Assembly (NCBI GenBank): GCA_050250955.1
Contig: JBFWNR010000003.1
Span: 434,001 to 498,000, forward strand
Direction of reading: 5' to 3'
Source of the DNA: CAWAYR01 sp050250955
Lineage (GTDB): Bacteria; Acidobacteriota; Vicinamibacteria; Vicinamibacterales; UBA2999
DNA length: 64,000 nucleotides
Shown: piece by piece, positions 7,596 through 16,732 of the stretch
Numbering within the stretch: the first letter of the stretch is position 1
How the letters are laid out: every line of letters starts with the position of its first letter
The notes under the pieces: model-generated
Told to the model about the DNA's origin: nothing
What the model saw: only the letters and a program-made list of their open reading frames with translations
The model's database searches: none
Position numbers and translations under genes: made by a program

Positions 7596-10099
7596 CGACC
7601 CCCGTCCCCGCCGACGCCGTTCGCGCCGTGGGCTGCGCGCACTGCGGCCTGCCGGTGCCGGCCGGCCTGATGCGGCCGCACGACGACGCGCAGTTCTGCT
7701 GCCCGGGCTGCCGCCAGGTGCACGCGCTGGTGCGGGCGTGGGGCTTCGAGCAGTACTACCGCCTGGTCGAGCGGCAGCAGGGCACGCTCGAACCGGCGCG
7801 GGTCTCGGGTCGTGCGTTCGACGACTTCGACGATCCGGCCGTGCAGGCCGCCGCCACCGAGACGCTCGGCGACCGCCGGCGCACCCGCCTGTTCCTCGAG
7901 GGCGTGCACTGCACGGCGTGCGTCTGGCTGGTGGAGAAGCTGCCGGCGGTGCTCGCCGGCGTGGACGAGGTGCGGCTGAACTACGGCACCGCCGTCGCCG
8001 AGGTCACCTGGCGCCCGGCCGAGACGAGGCTGTCCGCCGTGGCCCGCGCCCTCGACCGGCTCGGCTACACGCCGCACGTGCACCAGGCGGCCCGGGTGCA
8101 GGACGCCCGCCGCGCCGAGGACCGCATGGCGCTCGTACGACTCGGCGTAGCCGCCGCCTGCGCCATGAACCTGATGTTCCTCTCCGGCGCGCTCTACGCC
8201 GGGGAGTACTCCGGCATGGCCTCGCCCTACGCCGCCTTCTTCCGCTGGCTGTCGCTGGCGGTGGCGGCGCCGGTCGTCCTCTTCTCGGCGCGGCCCTTCT
8301 TCCAGACCGCGCTGGCCGGCCTGGCCGCCGGCGTCGTGCACATCGACCTGCCGATCGCCGTGGCCATCGCGATCGCCGCGGCAGCCAGCGCCTGGAACGT
8401 CGTGGTCGGCCACGGCCCGCTCTGGTTCGACTCGCTGGCCATGCTCATCGCCGCCCTGCTCGCCGCCCGCCAGCTGCAGCGCGGCGCCCAGCGTGCGGCG
8501 CTCGAGCGCGCCGACAGCCTGCGCGGCGTGGCCTTCCTGGAGTTCGCCCGACGCCTCGACGGCGACGGCGACCAGGCGGCTGTCGTCGAGGTGCCGCTCG
8601 CGGCGCTGGCGTCGGGCGACCGCGTCGAGGTCCGCAGCGGCGAACTCGTGCCGGTGGACGGACGGGTGCTGAGCGGACGGTCCGCGCTCGACAACGCCGT
8701 GCTGACGGGCGAGGCCACACCGCTGGCGGTCGCCGCCGGCGACGCCGTGCACGCCGGCGCCACCAACCTCGGTGCCCGTCTGGTGGTCCGCGTCGAGGCG
8801 GTGGGCGCGGCCACGCGCGTCGGCGCGCTGCTGGCGGTGGTGCAGGACGCCCTGGCCAGCAAGCCGGCGCTGCTCCAGATCACCGATCTGCTCGCCCGCC
8901 GCTTCGTCCAGCTGCTGCTGGTCGCGGCGGTGGCGACGGCGGCAATCGGCGGGTGGACGCTCGGACCCGACCAGGCGGTCCTGCGCGTGGTCGCCCTGCT
9001 GGTCGTGTCGTGCCCGTGCGCGCTGGGCCTGGCCGTGCCGCTGGCGCTGTCGGTGGCGCTGATGCGCGCCGCCACCGCCGGCATCTTCGTCAAGAACCCG
9101 GACGCGCTCGAGCGGCTCCGGCACGTCGGCACGGTGCTGCTCGACAAGACCGGCACCGTGACCGACGGGCGGGTAAGCGTGGTGCGCTGGGTGGGCGACG
9201 ACCGCGCCCTTCAGTTGGCCAGGGCGCTCGAGGCCGAGTCGTCGCACCACGTGGCGCGGGCCTTCCAGGATGCCGAACCGCGGCAGCTGCATCTCGTGCC
9301 GACGGTCACCGGGGTCGTGGAAATGCCCGGCCACGGCATCGCCGGGCGGGTCGACGGCCACGACGTCCGCGTCGGGACGCTCGCGTTTGCGGTGGGCGCC
9401 GCCGCGATGGCGTCGCCGCTGGACGAGGCGCGGGCGGCGCTGATCGCCGAGGGGCTGAGCCCGGTGTGTGTCGGCGTCGACGGCCGCCTCGCCGGGATCG
9501 CCGGGATCGGCGACCGGCTGCGCCCCGACGCCGCGGCCACCGTCGCGGTGCTGCGGCGGCGCGGCATCAAGGTCCGGTTGCTGTCGGGCGATCACCCGGA
9601 AGTGGTCGCCCGCATCGGCGAGCGGCTCGGGCTCGATCCGGCCGACGCCCAGGGCGGGCTGACGCCGGAAGGAAAGCACGACATCGTCGCCGGGCTGGTC
9701 GCCCGGCGTGAACGCGACAGCTCGGGCGCGGTGGTCATGGTCGGCGACGGCGTGAACGACGCCGCGGCGCTGGCGTTGGCCGATGTCGGCGTGGTCGTGC
9801 ACGGCGGCACCGGCGCGTCGATCCTCGCCGCCGATGTCGTGCTGGCCCGCGAGGGCGTGACGCCGCTGGTCGAGCTGCTCGACGGCGCCCGGCGGCTGCG
9901 CGGCGTCATCGGCCGCAACATCGGCTTCTCGCTCCTCTACAACGTCACCGCGTCGTCGCTGGCGCTGGCCGGTCTGGTCGGTCCGCTCGCCGCCGCCGTG
10001 CTGATGCCGCTGTCATCGCTGGCGGTCGTGCTTTCGTCGGTGCTGACCTGGACATTCGTGCCGGCGCGGGCGACCGCACCGCGTATTCGCGAGGCTTGA
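7592..10099 (+). CDS. ccoI: copper-translocating P1B-type ATPase CcoI
   Basis: This 835-residue heavy-metal P-type ATPase supplies copper for cbb3 oxidase assembly. It has an N-terminal Cys-rich segment (C15xxC18 and FCCPGC at 36-40) and an HMA domain with GVHCTAC (C107, C110). The membrane CPC motif is SCPCALG (C474, C476), the phosphorylation site DKTGT starts at D518, and the hinge motif is GDGVND (718-723). The Cys-rich N-terminus and location next to fixH and ccoS separate it from general CopA exporters. ATG 7592 overlaps the previous stop. Confidence 0.95.
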   Translation: MTTPVPADAVRAVGCAHCGLPVPAGLMRPHDDAQFCCPGCRQVHALVRAWGFEQYYRLVERQQGTLEPARVSGRAFDDFDDPAVQAAATETLGDRRRTRLFLEGVHCTACVWLVEKLPAVLAGVDEVRLNYGTAVAEVTWRPAETRLSAVARALDRLGYTPHVHQAARVQDARRAEDRMALVRLGVAAACAMNLMFLSGALYAGEYSGMASPYAAFFRWLSLAVAAPVVLFSARPFFQTALAGLAAGVVHIDLPIAVAIAIAAAASAWNVVVGHGPLWFDSLAMLIAALLAARQLQRGAQRAALERADSLRGVAFLEFARRLDGDGDQAAVVEVPLAALASGDRVEVRSGELVPVDGRVLSGRSALDNAVLTGEATPLAVAAGDAVHAGATNLGARLVVRVEAVGAATRVGALLAVVQDALASKPALLQITDLLARRFVQLLLVAAVATAAIGGWTLGPDQAVLRVVALLVVSCPCALGLAVPLALSVALMRAATAGIFVKNPDALERLRHVGTVLLDKTGTVTDGRVSVVRWVGDDRALQLARALEAESSHHVARAFQDAEPRQLHLVPTVTGVVEMPGHGIAGRVDGHDVRVGTLAFAVGAAAMASPLDEARAALIAEGLSPVCVGVDGRLAGIAGIGDRLRPDAAATVAVLRRRGIKVRLLSGDHPEVVARIGERLGLDPADAQGGLTPEGKHDIVAGLVARRERDSSGAVVMVGDGVNDAAALALADVGVVVHGGTGASILAADVVLAREGVTPLVELLDGARRLRGVIGRNIGFSLLYNVTASSLALAGLVGPLAAAVLMPLSSLAVVLSSVLTWTFVPARATAPRIREA

Positions 10100-10100
10100 C

Positions 10101-10301
10101 ATGGACACGATCTTCGTCCTGCTGCCGCTCGCCCTGCTCATCGCCGCGATCGCCGTCGGCCTGTTCGTCTGGGCAGCGACCACCGGCCAATTCGACGATC
10201 TCGAGACCCCCGCGGTGCGGGTGCTGTTCGACGACGAGGAGCCACGTGGCTCACGACCGTCGGGCCGCCCCACCGCGCCCTCCCGTGGAGTGCGGACATG
10301 A
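10101..10301 (+). CDS. ccoS: CcoS, cbb3 oxidase maturation protein
   Basis: This 66-residue protein has one membrane helix (FVLLPLALLIAAIAVGLFVW) followed by the family signature GQFDDLETPAVRVLFDDEE. CcoS is needed for cofactor insertion into cbb3 oxidase. It starts one base after the ccoI stop and overlaps the next gene by four bases. The coding sequence contains a 14-bp palindrome with a CACGTG core (10239-10252), which is probably incidental. Confidence 0.9.
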   Translation: MDTIFVLLPLALLIAAIAVGLFVWAATTGQFDDLETPAVRVLFDDEEPRGSRPSGRPTAPSRGVRT

Positions 10302-10918
10302 CCGGCCGGAGCACCTTCCGATTGCTGGCGTCGCTGTTGACCCTGGCGATCCTCGCCGCGCTGGGCTACGCCTTCAGCCACGTACGCCAGGGCTACGAAC
10401 CGCGGCAGCCGATCGCCTTCTCGCACAAGCGGATGGCCGGCGCGCCGGTGCTGCAGACCAACGAACGCGGCGAGACGGCGAACGTCGGCGGCTTCGCGAT
10501 CCCCTGCGTCTACTGCCACACCATGCCCTACAAGAGCCGGCACTCGACGCTGCCGTCGACGGCGGTGTGCATGAACTGTCACTCCACCGTCGGCCTGAAC
10601 AAGGAGTGGGTGCTGCGGATGAAGGACTACTGGGATCGTGGCGAGCCGATCCCGTGGGTGAAGGTCCACGACCTGCCCGACTTCGTCTACTTCGACCACT
10701 CCGCGCACCTCAATGCGCGCGATGCCGCCGGCAACCTGAAGCTGCCGGCGGTGGACGCCGATGGCCGGCCGATGCCGCAGTGCCAGACCTGTCACGGCAA
10801 GGTCCAGGAGATGGACATCGTCTCGGTGCAGCACGAATTCAACATGCAGTGGTGCCTGAACTGCCACCGCCAGCCCGAGATCAAGGCCTCCACCGACTGC
10901 ATCACCTGCCACCGGTAG
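10298..10918 (+). CDS. actA: alternative complex III pentahaem cytochrome ActA
   Basis: This 206-residue protein has an N-terminal membrane anchor (residues 9-25) and five CXXCH haem c sites at C70, C91, C162, C186 and C201. This matches the ActA subunit of alternative complex III, a periplasmic multihaem cytochrome of the class III/NrfB type. It carries electrons from quinol oxidation towards the mono-haem ActE or a terminal oxidase. It overlaps ccoS by four bases, so the oxidase and complex III genes form one transcription unit. Confidence 0.92.
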   Translation: MTGRSTFRLLASLLTLAILAALGYAFSHVRQGYEPRQPIAFSHKRMAGAPVLQTNERGETANVGGFAIPCVYCHTMPYKSRHSTLPSTAVCMNCHSTVGLNKEWVLRMKDYWDRGEPIPWVKVHDLPDFVYFDHSAHLNARDAAGNLKLPAVDADGRPMPQCQTCHGKVQEMDIVSVQHEFNMQWCLNCHRQPEIKASTDCITCHR

Positions 10919-10927
10919 GGAACGCGA

Positions 10928-13900
10928 ATGAGCGCACACGACCACCCGTCACCACCGGACGCCACCGGCATCGACCGGCGCGAGTTCTTCCGCCTGTCGA
11001 GCGTCGTGGCGGCGGCCGGCGCCCTGGCCGGCGCCGGCTGCCAGGTGCCGCCCGAACTCTCGGTGCCGTTCCACGACATGCCCGAGTCGCTCGTCGATGG
11101 CATGGGCCGGGCTCGCTACTTCCACACCGTCCTCGACGGGACGCCGGTGCGGGTCCGCACACGCGAAGGGCGGCCGATCCTGGTGACGCCTCCGGCCGAC
11201 GATCCCGGCGGGCGCGGGCTGACCGTGCGGCATCACGCGGCGCTGATGGATCTCTACGACCCGGATCGAGCGCGCGGACCGCTGTCGGTACGCCGCCAGC
11301 GAGAGACGGTGGTGCCGCTGACCTGGCACGCCGTGGGGGCCGACGTCGTCGGCCGTCTCCGCACGGCCGGCCGGCGCGCCGTGATCCTCACCGCCCCGGT
11401 CCACAGCCCGGCGCTTGCGGCGGTAATCGCCGGCCTCGGCCGCCAGACCGGGCTGCGTCACGTCCAATGGTCGCCGCTCACCGGCGATGCGGCGGCGATC
11501 GCCTCGGCCGAGGCCTTCGGGCACACCCGGCTGGCGCGGCCGCGCCTCGAGCAGGCCGACCTGGTGCTCGGACTGGGCGCCGAGTTCCTGGACGGCACCA
11601 CCGACGGCCTGGATCGCGACTTCGCGGTTCGCCGGGCGCCCGAGGGCGCCGACGGCCGCGGGATGAGCCGCTTCGTGCAGGTGGAGAGCCGGCTGTCGCT
11701 CACCGGCGCCAACGCCGACAAGCGGGTGCGCGTCCGCGACTCCGAGCTCGCCACGCTCGGCGCCGCGCTGGCGCACGAGCTCGTCGTCGGGCGGCGACTC
11801 GGACCGCTGGCGGCCGACCCGGCCGTGAGCGGCGCGCTGGCGCCGTTTGCCATCGACACCGTGGCGGCCGGGATCGGCCTGACACCCGCGGCGCTGCGCA
11901 CGCTGGCGGCCGAGCTGGCCGCCGCCAGCGGCCGGGCCGTGGTCGTGGCCGGCGGGTCGGCCAGTCGCGGGCCGAACGGCCCAGCCCTCGAGGTCGCGGC
12001 GCTGCTGCTGAACGTCACCCTCGGCGCCTTCGACGCCGGCCTGTTCGACGTCACCGGCGACGCGGCGTCGACCGCCAGTGCGGCGCCGCTGGCAGCGCTG
12101 GTCGACGAGATGGCCGGTGGCGGCATCGACGTGCTCGTGGTGGCCGGCGCCAACCCGGTCTACGACGCGCCGGCCGGCGTGGCGATGGCCGAGGCGCTCG
12201 CGAAGGTCCCCTTCGTCGTCTCGCTGAACGATCGCCTCGACGAGACCGGCGAGCGGGCCGACGTCCTGGCTCCGACCAGTCACCCGTTCGAGAGCTGGGG
12301 CGACTGCGCGCTGCCGCGCGGCGTCTTCGCCGTGCAGCAACCGGTCGTGCAGCCGCTGCACGACACCCGCGGGCTGCTCGAGGTGCTGGTCGACTGGGCC
12401 GCCGCCGTCGGCGACCCGGACGCCCGCGCCGCCGTCGCCGCGGCGACCGCCCCGCAGGTGGCGCCGGCCGCGTCGACCGCCGAGCGGCTGCCCAGCACCA
12501 GCGTGGCCTGGCATTACTTGCGCGCCGCGTGGGCCGTCCGCCTCGCCGCCGACCCGGCCGATCCGCGCTTCGACACCACCTGGAACAGGACGTTGCGGAC
12601 CGGCCGCTGGCAGGGGCCAGCACCCGAGGCGGCGCCGACCACGTTCCAACCCACGGCATTGGCGCTGCTCGGCGCCAGCCCGGCGAGGGCTGAAGGCCTC
12701 GAGTTGCAGCTCTACCCGCACCTGGCCCTCGCCGACGGCCGCTCGGGCAACAACGGCTGGCTGCACGAGCTGCCCGATCCGGTCACGCGTCTCACCTGGG
12801 GTGGTGCGCTCTCGATCGCGCCGCGACGGTTCGACGAGATGGGGCTGGCCAACGGCGACCTGGTGGAGGTCGCCGCCGGCGGCGCCACCCTCGTCGCTCC
12901 CGCCTATCGCCACGCCGGCCTGCACCACGACGTGGTGGCCCTGCCGCTCGGGCTGGGCCGGGCGGCGTGCGGGCCGATCGGCGACGGCGTCGGCGTCAAC
13001 GCCTTCCCGCTCGTCGGCCTCGAGGCCGGGCGCCTGGTGGCCGCAGGCCTGCCGGTGACGCTGCGGGCGGTCGGCGGCCGCGAGACGCTGGCCCTCGCCC
13101 AGGGGTCCGACGTCATCGACCGCGCCGCCCGGCCGATCGTGCCGACCACCACCCTGACCGCCTACCACGCCAACCCGGCCGCCGGCACCGAGCAGCCGGC
13201 CGGTGGACCGTCGGCGTGGGCGGCGCATCCCTACCCGAACACGCGCTGGGCAATGGCCATCGATCTCAGCAAGTGCATCGGCTGCGGCAAGTGCGTGGTC
13301 GGCTGCCAGGCCGAGAACAACATCCCGGTCGTCGGCCGCCACGGCGTCATCGACGGCCGCGAGATGTCGTGGCTGCGCATCGATCGCTACTACGACGCGC
13401 CGGCGAAGGACGGCGGCTGGGACGCCGAGGTCTGGGACGGCCCGCTCGAGGTCGTCGAGGAGCCGCAGACGCTCTTCGAGCCCATGCTCTGCCAGCACTG
13501 CGAGAACGCGCCGTGCGAGACGGTCTGCCCGTTCGCCGCCACCATGCACAGCGCCGACGGGCTCAACCAGCAGATCTACAACCGCTGCGTGGGGACGCGC
13601 TACTGCGCCAACAACTGCCCGTTCAAGGTGCGGCGCTTCAACTACTGGGAGCTCAGCAAGCGCCAGGACAGCAGCTTCTTCCGCTGGCTGGTGCCGCGGA
13701 TCGCGAAGAACGCGGAACTCAACACCCGCGAGCCGATGCAGTTGAAGAACAACCCGGAAGTCACCGTGCGCAGCCGCGGCGTGATGGAGAAGTGTTCGTT
13801 CTGCGTGCAGCGGATCAGCGCCGCGCGGGCCGAGGCCGGCCGCAACGGCGGCGCCAAGGACGCGCTGCCCGACGGCGCGGTGGTGACCGCGTGCATGGAA

Positions 13901-14059
13901 GCCTGTCCGACCCGGGCCATCACCTTCGGCAACGTGAACGACCCCACGGCGAAAGTGGCGGCACTCTCGACCCACCCGCGGGCGATGCGCCTGCTCGACG
14001 CGCTGGGCGTGAAGCCCGCGGTCTCCTACTTGACGAAGGTTCGCAATGACAAGGCCTGA
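10928..14059 (+). CDS. actB: alternative complex III iron-sulfur subunit ActB
   Basis: This 1043-residue protein fuses a molybdopterin-oxidoreductase-like domain (about residues 45-740) to a four-cluster ferredoxin domain (about 770-1000). The N-terminus carries a twin-arginine export motif (DRREFFRLS, R17-R18). The ferredoxin part shows C783xxC786xxC789xxxC793, CQHCENAPCETVCPF, CVGTRYCANNCPF, CSFCVQR and CMEACPTRA. In characterised complexes the large domain binds no molybdenum cofactor, and I see no obvious Mo ligand here. It is the periplasmic peripheral subunit next to ActA. It overlaps actC by 14 bases. Confidence 0.94.
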   Translation: MSAHDHPSPPDATGIDRREFFRLSSVVAAAGALAGAGCQVPPELSVPFHDMPESLVDGMGRARYFHTVLDGTPVRVRTREGRPILVTPPADDPGGRGLTVRHHAALMDLYDPDRARGPLSVRRQRETVVPLTWHAVGADVVGRLRTAGRRAVILTAPVHSPALAAVIAGLGRQTGLRHVQWSPLTGDAAAIASAEAFGHTRLARPRLEQADLVLGLGAEFLDGTTDGLDRDFAVRRAPEGADGRGMSRFVQVESRLSLTGANADKRVRVRDSELATLGAALAHELVVGRRLGPLAADPAVSGALAPFAIDTVAAGIGLTPAALRTLAAELAAASGRAVVVAGGSASRGPNGPALEVAALLLNVTLGAFDAGLFDVTGDAASTASAAPLAALVDEMAGGGIDVLVVAGANPVYDAPAGVAMAEALAKVPFVVSLNDRLDETGERADVLAPTSHPFESWGDCALPRGVFAVQQPVVQPLHDTRGLLEVLVDWAAAVGDPDARAAVAAATAPQVAPAASTAERLPSTSVAWHYLRAAWAVRLAADPADPRFDTTWNRTLRTGRWQGPAPEAAPTTFQPTALALLGASPARAEGLELQLYPHLALADGRSGNNGWLHELPDPVTRLTWGGALSIAPRRFDEMGLANGDLVEVAAGGATLVAPAYRHAGLHHDVVALPLGLGRAACGPIGDGVGVNAFPLVGLEAGRLVAAGLPVTLRAVGGRETLALAQGSDVIDRAARPIVPTTTLTAYHANPAAGTEQPAGGPSAWAAHPYPNTRWAMAIDLSKCIGCGKCVVGCQAENNIPVVGRHGVIDGREMSWLRIDRYYDAPAKDGGWDAEVWDGPLEVVEEPQTLFEPMLCQHCENAPCETVCPFAATMHSADGLNQQIYNRCVGTRYCANNCPFKVRRFNYWELSKRQDSSFFRWLVPRIAKNAELNTREPMQLKNNPEVTVRSRGVMEKCSFCVQRISAARAEAGRNGGAKDALPDGAVVTACMEACPTRAITFGNVNDPTAKVAALSTHPRAMRLLDALGVKPAVSYLTKVRNDKA

Positions 14060-15539
14060 CCTGAGTCCCTACGCGACGGTGATGGACGACCGGCAGCTCA
14101 CCGGCCGGCCGATCGTCGTGCCCGGCGCCGGCCCGTACGGCGGCGACCTCGAGGTGCCTGAACCGCTGGTCACGGGCGGCAAACGCTGGAGCGACGTCGA
14201 TCGCGACATCGCCCTGCCGGCCGAGCAGTTCCCGACCCGCCGCTGGTGGCTGGCCTTCGGCGTGGCCCTCGCGTTCCTGAGCCTGCTGGTCTTCTCGCTC
14301 ATCACCCTCTTCTACAGCGGCATGGGCATCCTCGGCGTCAACCAGCCGGTCGGCTGGGGGTCGTTCATCATCAACTTCGTCTTCTGGATCGGCATCGGCC
14401 ACGCCGGCACGCTCATCTCGGCGGTGCTCTACCTGTTCCGCCAGCAGTGGCGCACCGGCATCAACCGCGCCGCCGAGGCGATGACGCTGTTCGCGGTGGC
14501 GTGTGCCGGCATCTTCCCGGTGATCCACCTCGGCCGGCCGTGGTTCGCCTACTGGCTGGTGCCGTATCCGAACGCCCGCGGCCCGCTGTGGATCAACTTC
14601 AACTCGGCGCTGGCCTGGGACATCTTCGCCATCTCCACCTACGGACTGGTGTCGCTGGCCTTCTGGTACATGGGTCTGCTGCCCGACCTGGCGACCATCC
14701 GCGACCGGGCGACGCACCCGTGGCGGCGGCGCCTCTACGACGTCCTGAGCTTCCGCTGGAACGGCTCGGCCCGCGCCTGGCGGCACTACGAGTCGGCCTA
14801 CATGGTGCTGGCGGCGCTGGCCACGCCGTTGGTCTTCTCGGTCCACACCATCGTGTCGTTCGACTTCGCCACCTCGGTGATGCCGGGGTGGCACACGACG
14901 ATCTTCCCGCCCTACTTCGTCATCGGCGCGATCTTTTCCGGCTTCGCCATGGTCATCACGCTGATGACCTTCATGCGCGGCTACTTCGGCATGACCCACT
15001 ACATCACCCTGAACCACATGGAGAACATGGCGAAGATCCTCATGCTCACCGGCATGCTGGTCGGCTTCGCCTACTCGACCGAGTTCTTCATGGCCTGGTA
15101 CTCGGGCAGCGAGTGGGAAGGCTTCGTGTTCCGCAACCGCGCCTTCGGCCCCTACTGGTGGGCCTACACGATCATGTTCACCTGCAACGCCATCGTGCCG
15201 CAGGTGTTCTGGTTCAAGGCGCTGCGCCGCCACACGCTGGTGCTCTTCGTGGTGTCGATTCTGGTCAACGTCGGCATGTGGTTCGAACGCTACGTGATCG
15301 TCGTCACCTCGCTGCATCGCGACTTCCTGCCGTCGTCGTGGGGCGTCTACGCGCTGACCTTCTGGGACTACGCGATCCTCGCCGGCAGCTTCGGCCTGTT
15401 CTTCACGCTGTTCCTGTTGTTCGTGCGGGTGCTGCCGGTGGTGGCCATCTCCGAGGTCAAGGGCGTGATGGACCCGGCCGTGGCGCACGGCGGGCCGCGG
15501 CCGGCGACGCTGCCGGCGGCGGTGCCGCAGGAGGGATGA
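14046..15539 (+). CDS. actC: alternative complex III quinol-oxidising membrane subunit ActC
   Basis: This 497-residue NrfD/PsrC-family membrane protein has about ten helices. Family features include FNSALAWDIFAISTYG and the closing HTIVSFDFATSVMPGWHTTI with ligand-type histidine and acidic residues. ActC is the main quinol-binding subunit of alternative complex III. The soluble N-terminus (about 60 residues) is usual. It starts inside the 3' end of actB and is followed after four bases by actD. Confidence 0.94.
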   Translation: MTRPDLSPYATVMDDRQLTGRPIVVPGAGPYGGDLEVPEPLVTGGKRWSDVDRDIALPAEQFPTRRWWLAFGVALAFLSLLVFSLITLFYSGMGILGVNQPVGWGSFIINFVFWIGIGHAGTLISAVLYLFRQQWRTGINRAAEAMTLFAVACAGIFPVIHLGRPWFAYWLVPYPNARGPLWINFNSALAWDIFAISTYGLVSLAFWYMGLLPDLATIRDRATHPWRRRLYDVLSFRWNGSARAWRHYESAYMVLAALATPLVFSVHTIVSFDFATSVMPGWHTTIFPPYFVIGAIFSGFAMVITLMTFMRGYFGMTHYITLNHMENMAKILMLTGMLVGFAYSTEFFMAWYSGSEWEGFVFRNRAFGPYWWAYTIMFTCNAIVPQVFWFKALRRHTLVLFVVSILVNVGMWFERYVIVVTSLHRDFLPSSWGVYALTFWDYAILAGSFGLFFTLFLLFVRVLPVVAISEVKGVMDPAVAHGGPRPATLPAAVPQEG

Positions 15540-15543
15540 GGAC

Positions 15544-16092
15544 ATGACGCCGATCTCGACGTCCGGCGTACTCGGGGACTTCCACCTCCCCGACGACGCC
15601 GTCGCCGCCGCGGCAAAGACACGTGCCGCCGGCTGGACCCATTTCGACGTGCTGACGCCGTTCCCGGTTCACGGCATGGACGAAGCGATGGGACAGCGGC
15701 GGTCGTGGGTGCCGTGGGCCACCGGCGCGCTGGCACTCGGCGGCATCCTGTTCGCGCAGGGCCTGCAGAACTACGCGATGGTCTGGGACTGGCCGATGAA
15801 CTTCGGCGGCAAGCCCTTCGCGGCCTGGCCCGCGTTCGTGCCCATCACGTTCGAGGCGATGGTGTTCTGGGCGGCGCTGGGCAGCGCGGCGGTGGCGATC
15901 GTCGCCGGCAAGAAGGACACCGTGCCGCAGCCGCCGCCGGGCCTGGTGACCGGTGCGACCGCCGACCGCTTCGTGCTGTGGATCGCGGCTACCGACCCGA
16001 AGTGGCAGGCCGACGAGGCGACGCGGTTCGTCGCCGCGCTCGGCGCCGACCGGGTGCGCGTCGTGACTCCCGATGGAGGACGTGATGCGTAG
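15544..16092 (+). CDS. actD: alternative complex III subunit ActD (DUF3341)
   Basis: This 182-residue protein begins with a cytoplasmic domain containing the DUF3341 signature (GWTHFDVLTPFPVHGMDEAM). Two membrane helices follow (about 56-75 and 95-120), with NFGGKPFAAWPAFVPITFE between them. This is the usual ActD architecture. It follows actC by four bases and overlaps actE by eight bases. Confidence 0.92.
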   Translation: MTPISTSGVLGDFHLPDDAVAAAAKTRAAGWTHFDVLTPFPVHGMDEAMGQRRSWVPWATGALALGGILFAQGLQNYAMVWDWPMNFGGKPFAAWPAFVPITFEAMVFWAALGSAAVAIVAGKKDTVPQPPPGLVTGATADRFVLWIAATDPKWQADEATRFVAALGADRVRVVTPDGGRDA

Positions 16093-16732
16093 CCGGCCCG
16101 CTCACACCCGCAGCGGCCTCGCCGCAGCCGCGGTCGCGCTGCTGCTGGCCGGCTGCGACCTCGGTCTGCCCGCGGGCCGGGCCCCGCATCGCGAGGGCAA
16201 CCGGCTCGACATGATCGACCAGCCGAAGCTCAAGCCGCAGCGCGCCGACCTGTACGGCGGGCGTCCGACCGGAGGACTCGAACCGCCGGCCGGAGCCGTC
16301 GCCGACGACGAGACGCCGTATCCCTTCGCTCAGTCACAGGGCGCCGAGGCCGGGGCGTCGCTGGTGAACCCGCTCCCCGACACCCCCGCGGTCGTCGCCC
16401 ACGGCAGGTTCGTGTTCGACAACGTTTGCATCACGTGCCATGGCCCACGCGCGGCCGGCGACGGGCATCTCACACTGCTGTTTCCCAAACCGCCGAGCCT
16501 GATGACCCAGAAGGTGCGCGACTGGCCCGACGGCGAGATCTTCCACCGGCCGATGCGCGGGCAGGGCTCGATGCCGAGCCACGCGCGCCAGATCGACGCC
16601 CGCGACGCCTGGGCGGTCGTGCGCTACATCCGGCAGCTGCAGGCGGAGGAACCGGTCGCGCCGCCGCCGCCCACAGCGGCGGTGTCGGCCGACCCGACCG
16701 CCGCGCACGCCGGGTCCGGAGAACGCCCATGA
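16085..16732 (+). CDS. actE: alternative complex III mono-haem cytochrome ActE
   Basis: This 215-residue lipoprotein cytochrome c has signal lipobox LLAGC (C24) and one haem site CITCH (C115, C118, H119). A likely axial methionine lies in the GQGSMPSH stretch. ActE is the periplasmic electron exit of the complex. The start is ATG 16085, with GGAGG four bases upstream; an ATG 12 bases earlier would break the signal peptide layout. It ends with a Pro/Ala-rich tail and overlaps actF by four bases. Confidence 0.93.
   Translation: MRSRPAHTRSGLAAAAVALLLAGCDLGLPAGRAPHREGNRLDMIDQPKLKPQRADLYGGRPTGGLEPPAGAVADDETPYPFAQSQGAEAGASLVNPLPDTPAVVAHGRFVFDNVCITCHGPRAAGDGHLTLLFPKPPSLMTQKVRDWPDGEIFHRPMRGQGSMPSHARQIDARDAWAVVRYIRQLQAEEPVAPPPPTAAVSADPTAAHAGSGERP

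Noticed and set aside
7454..9802. Long minus-strand open frame of 782 codons opposite ccoI
   Set aside because: Same shadow pattern; the plus strand encodes an intact P-type ATPase.
10239..10252. 14-bp CACGTG palindrome GAGCCACGTGGCTC in ccoS considered as parS
   Set aside because: Flanks do not match TGTTN...NAACA and it is about 30 kb from parAB; it is probably incidental.
10949..13975. Minus-strand open frame of 1008 codons opposite actB
   Set aside because: Shadow composition with no domain, and actB motifs are intact on the plus strand.
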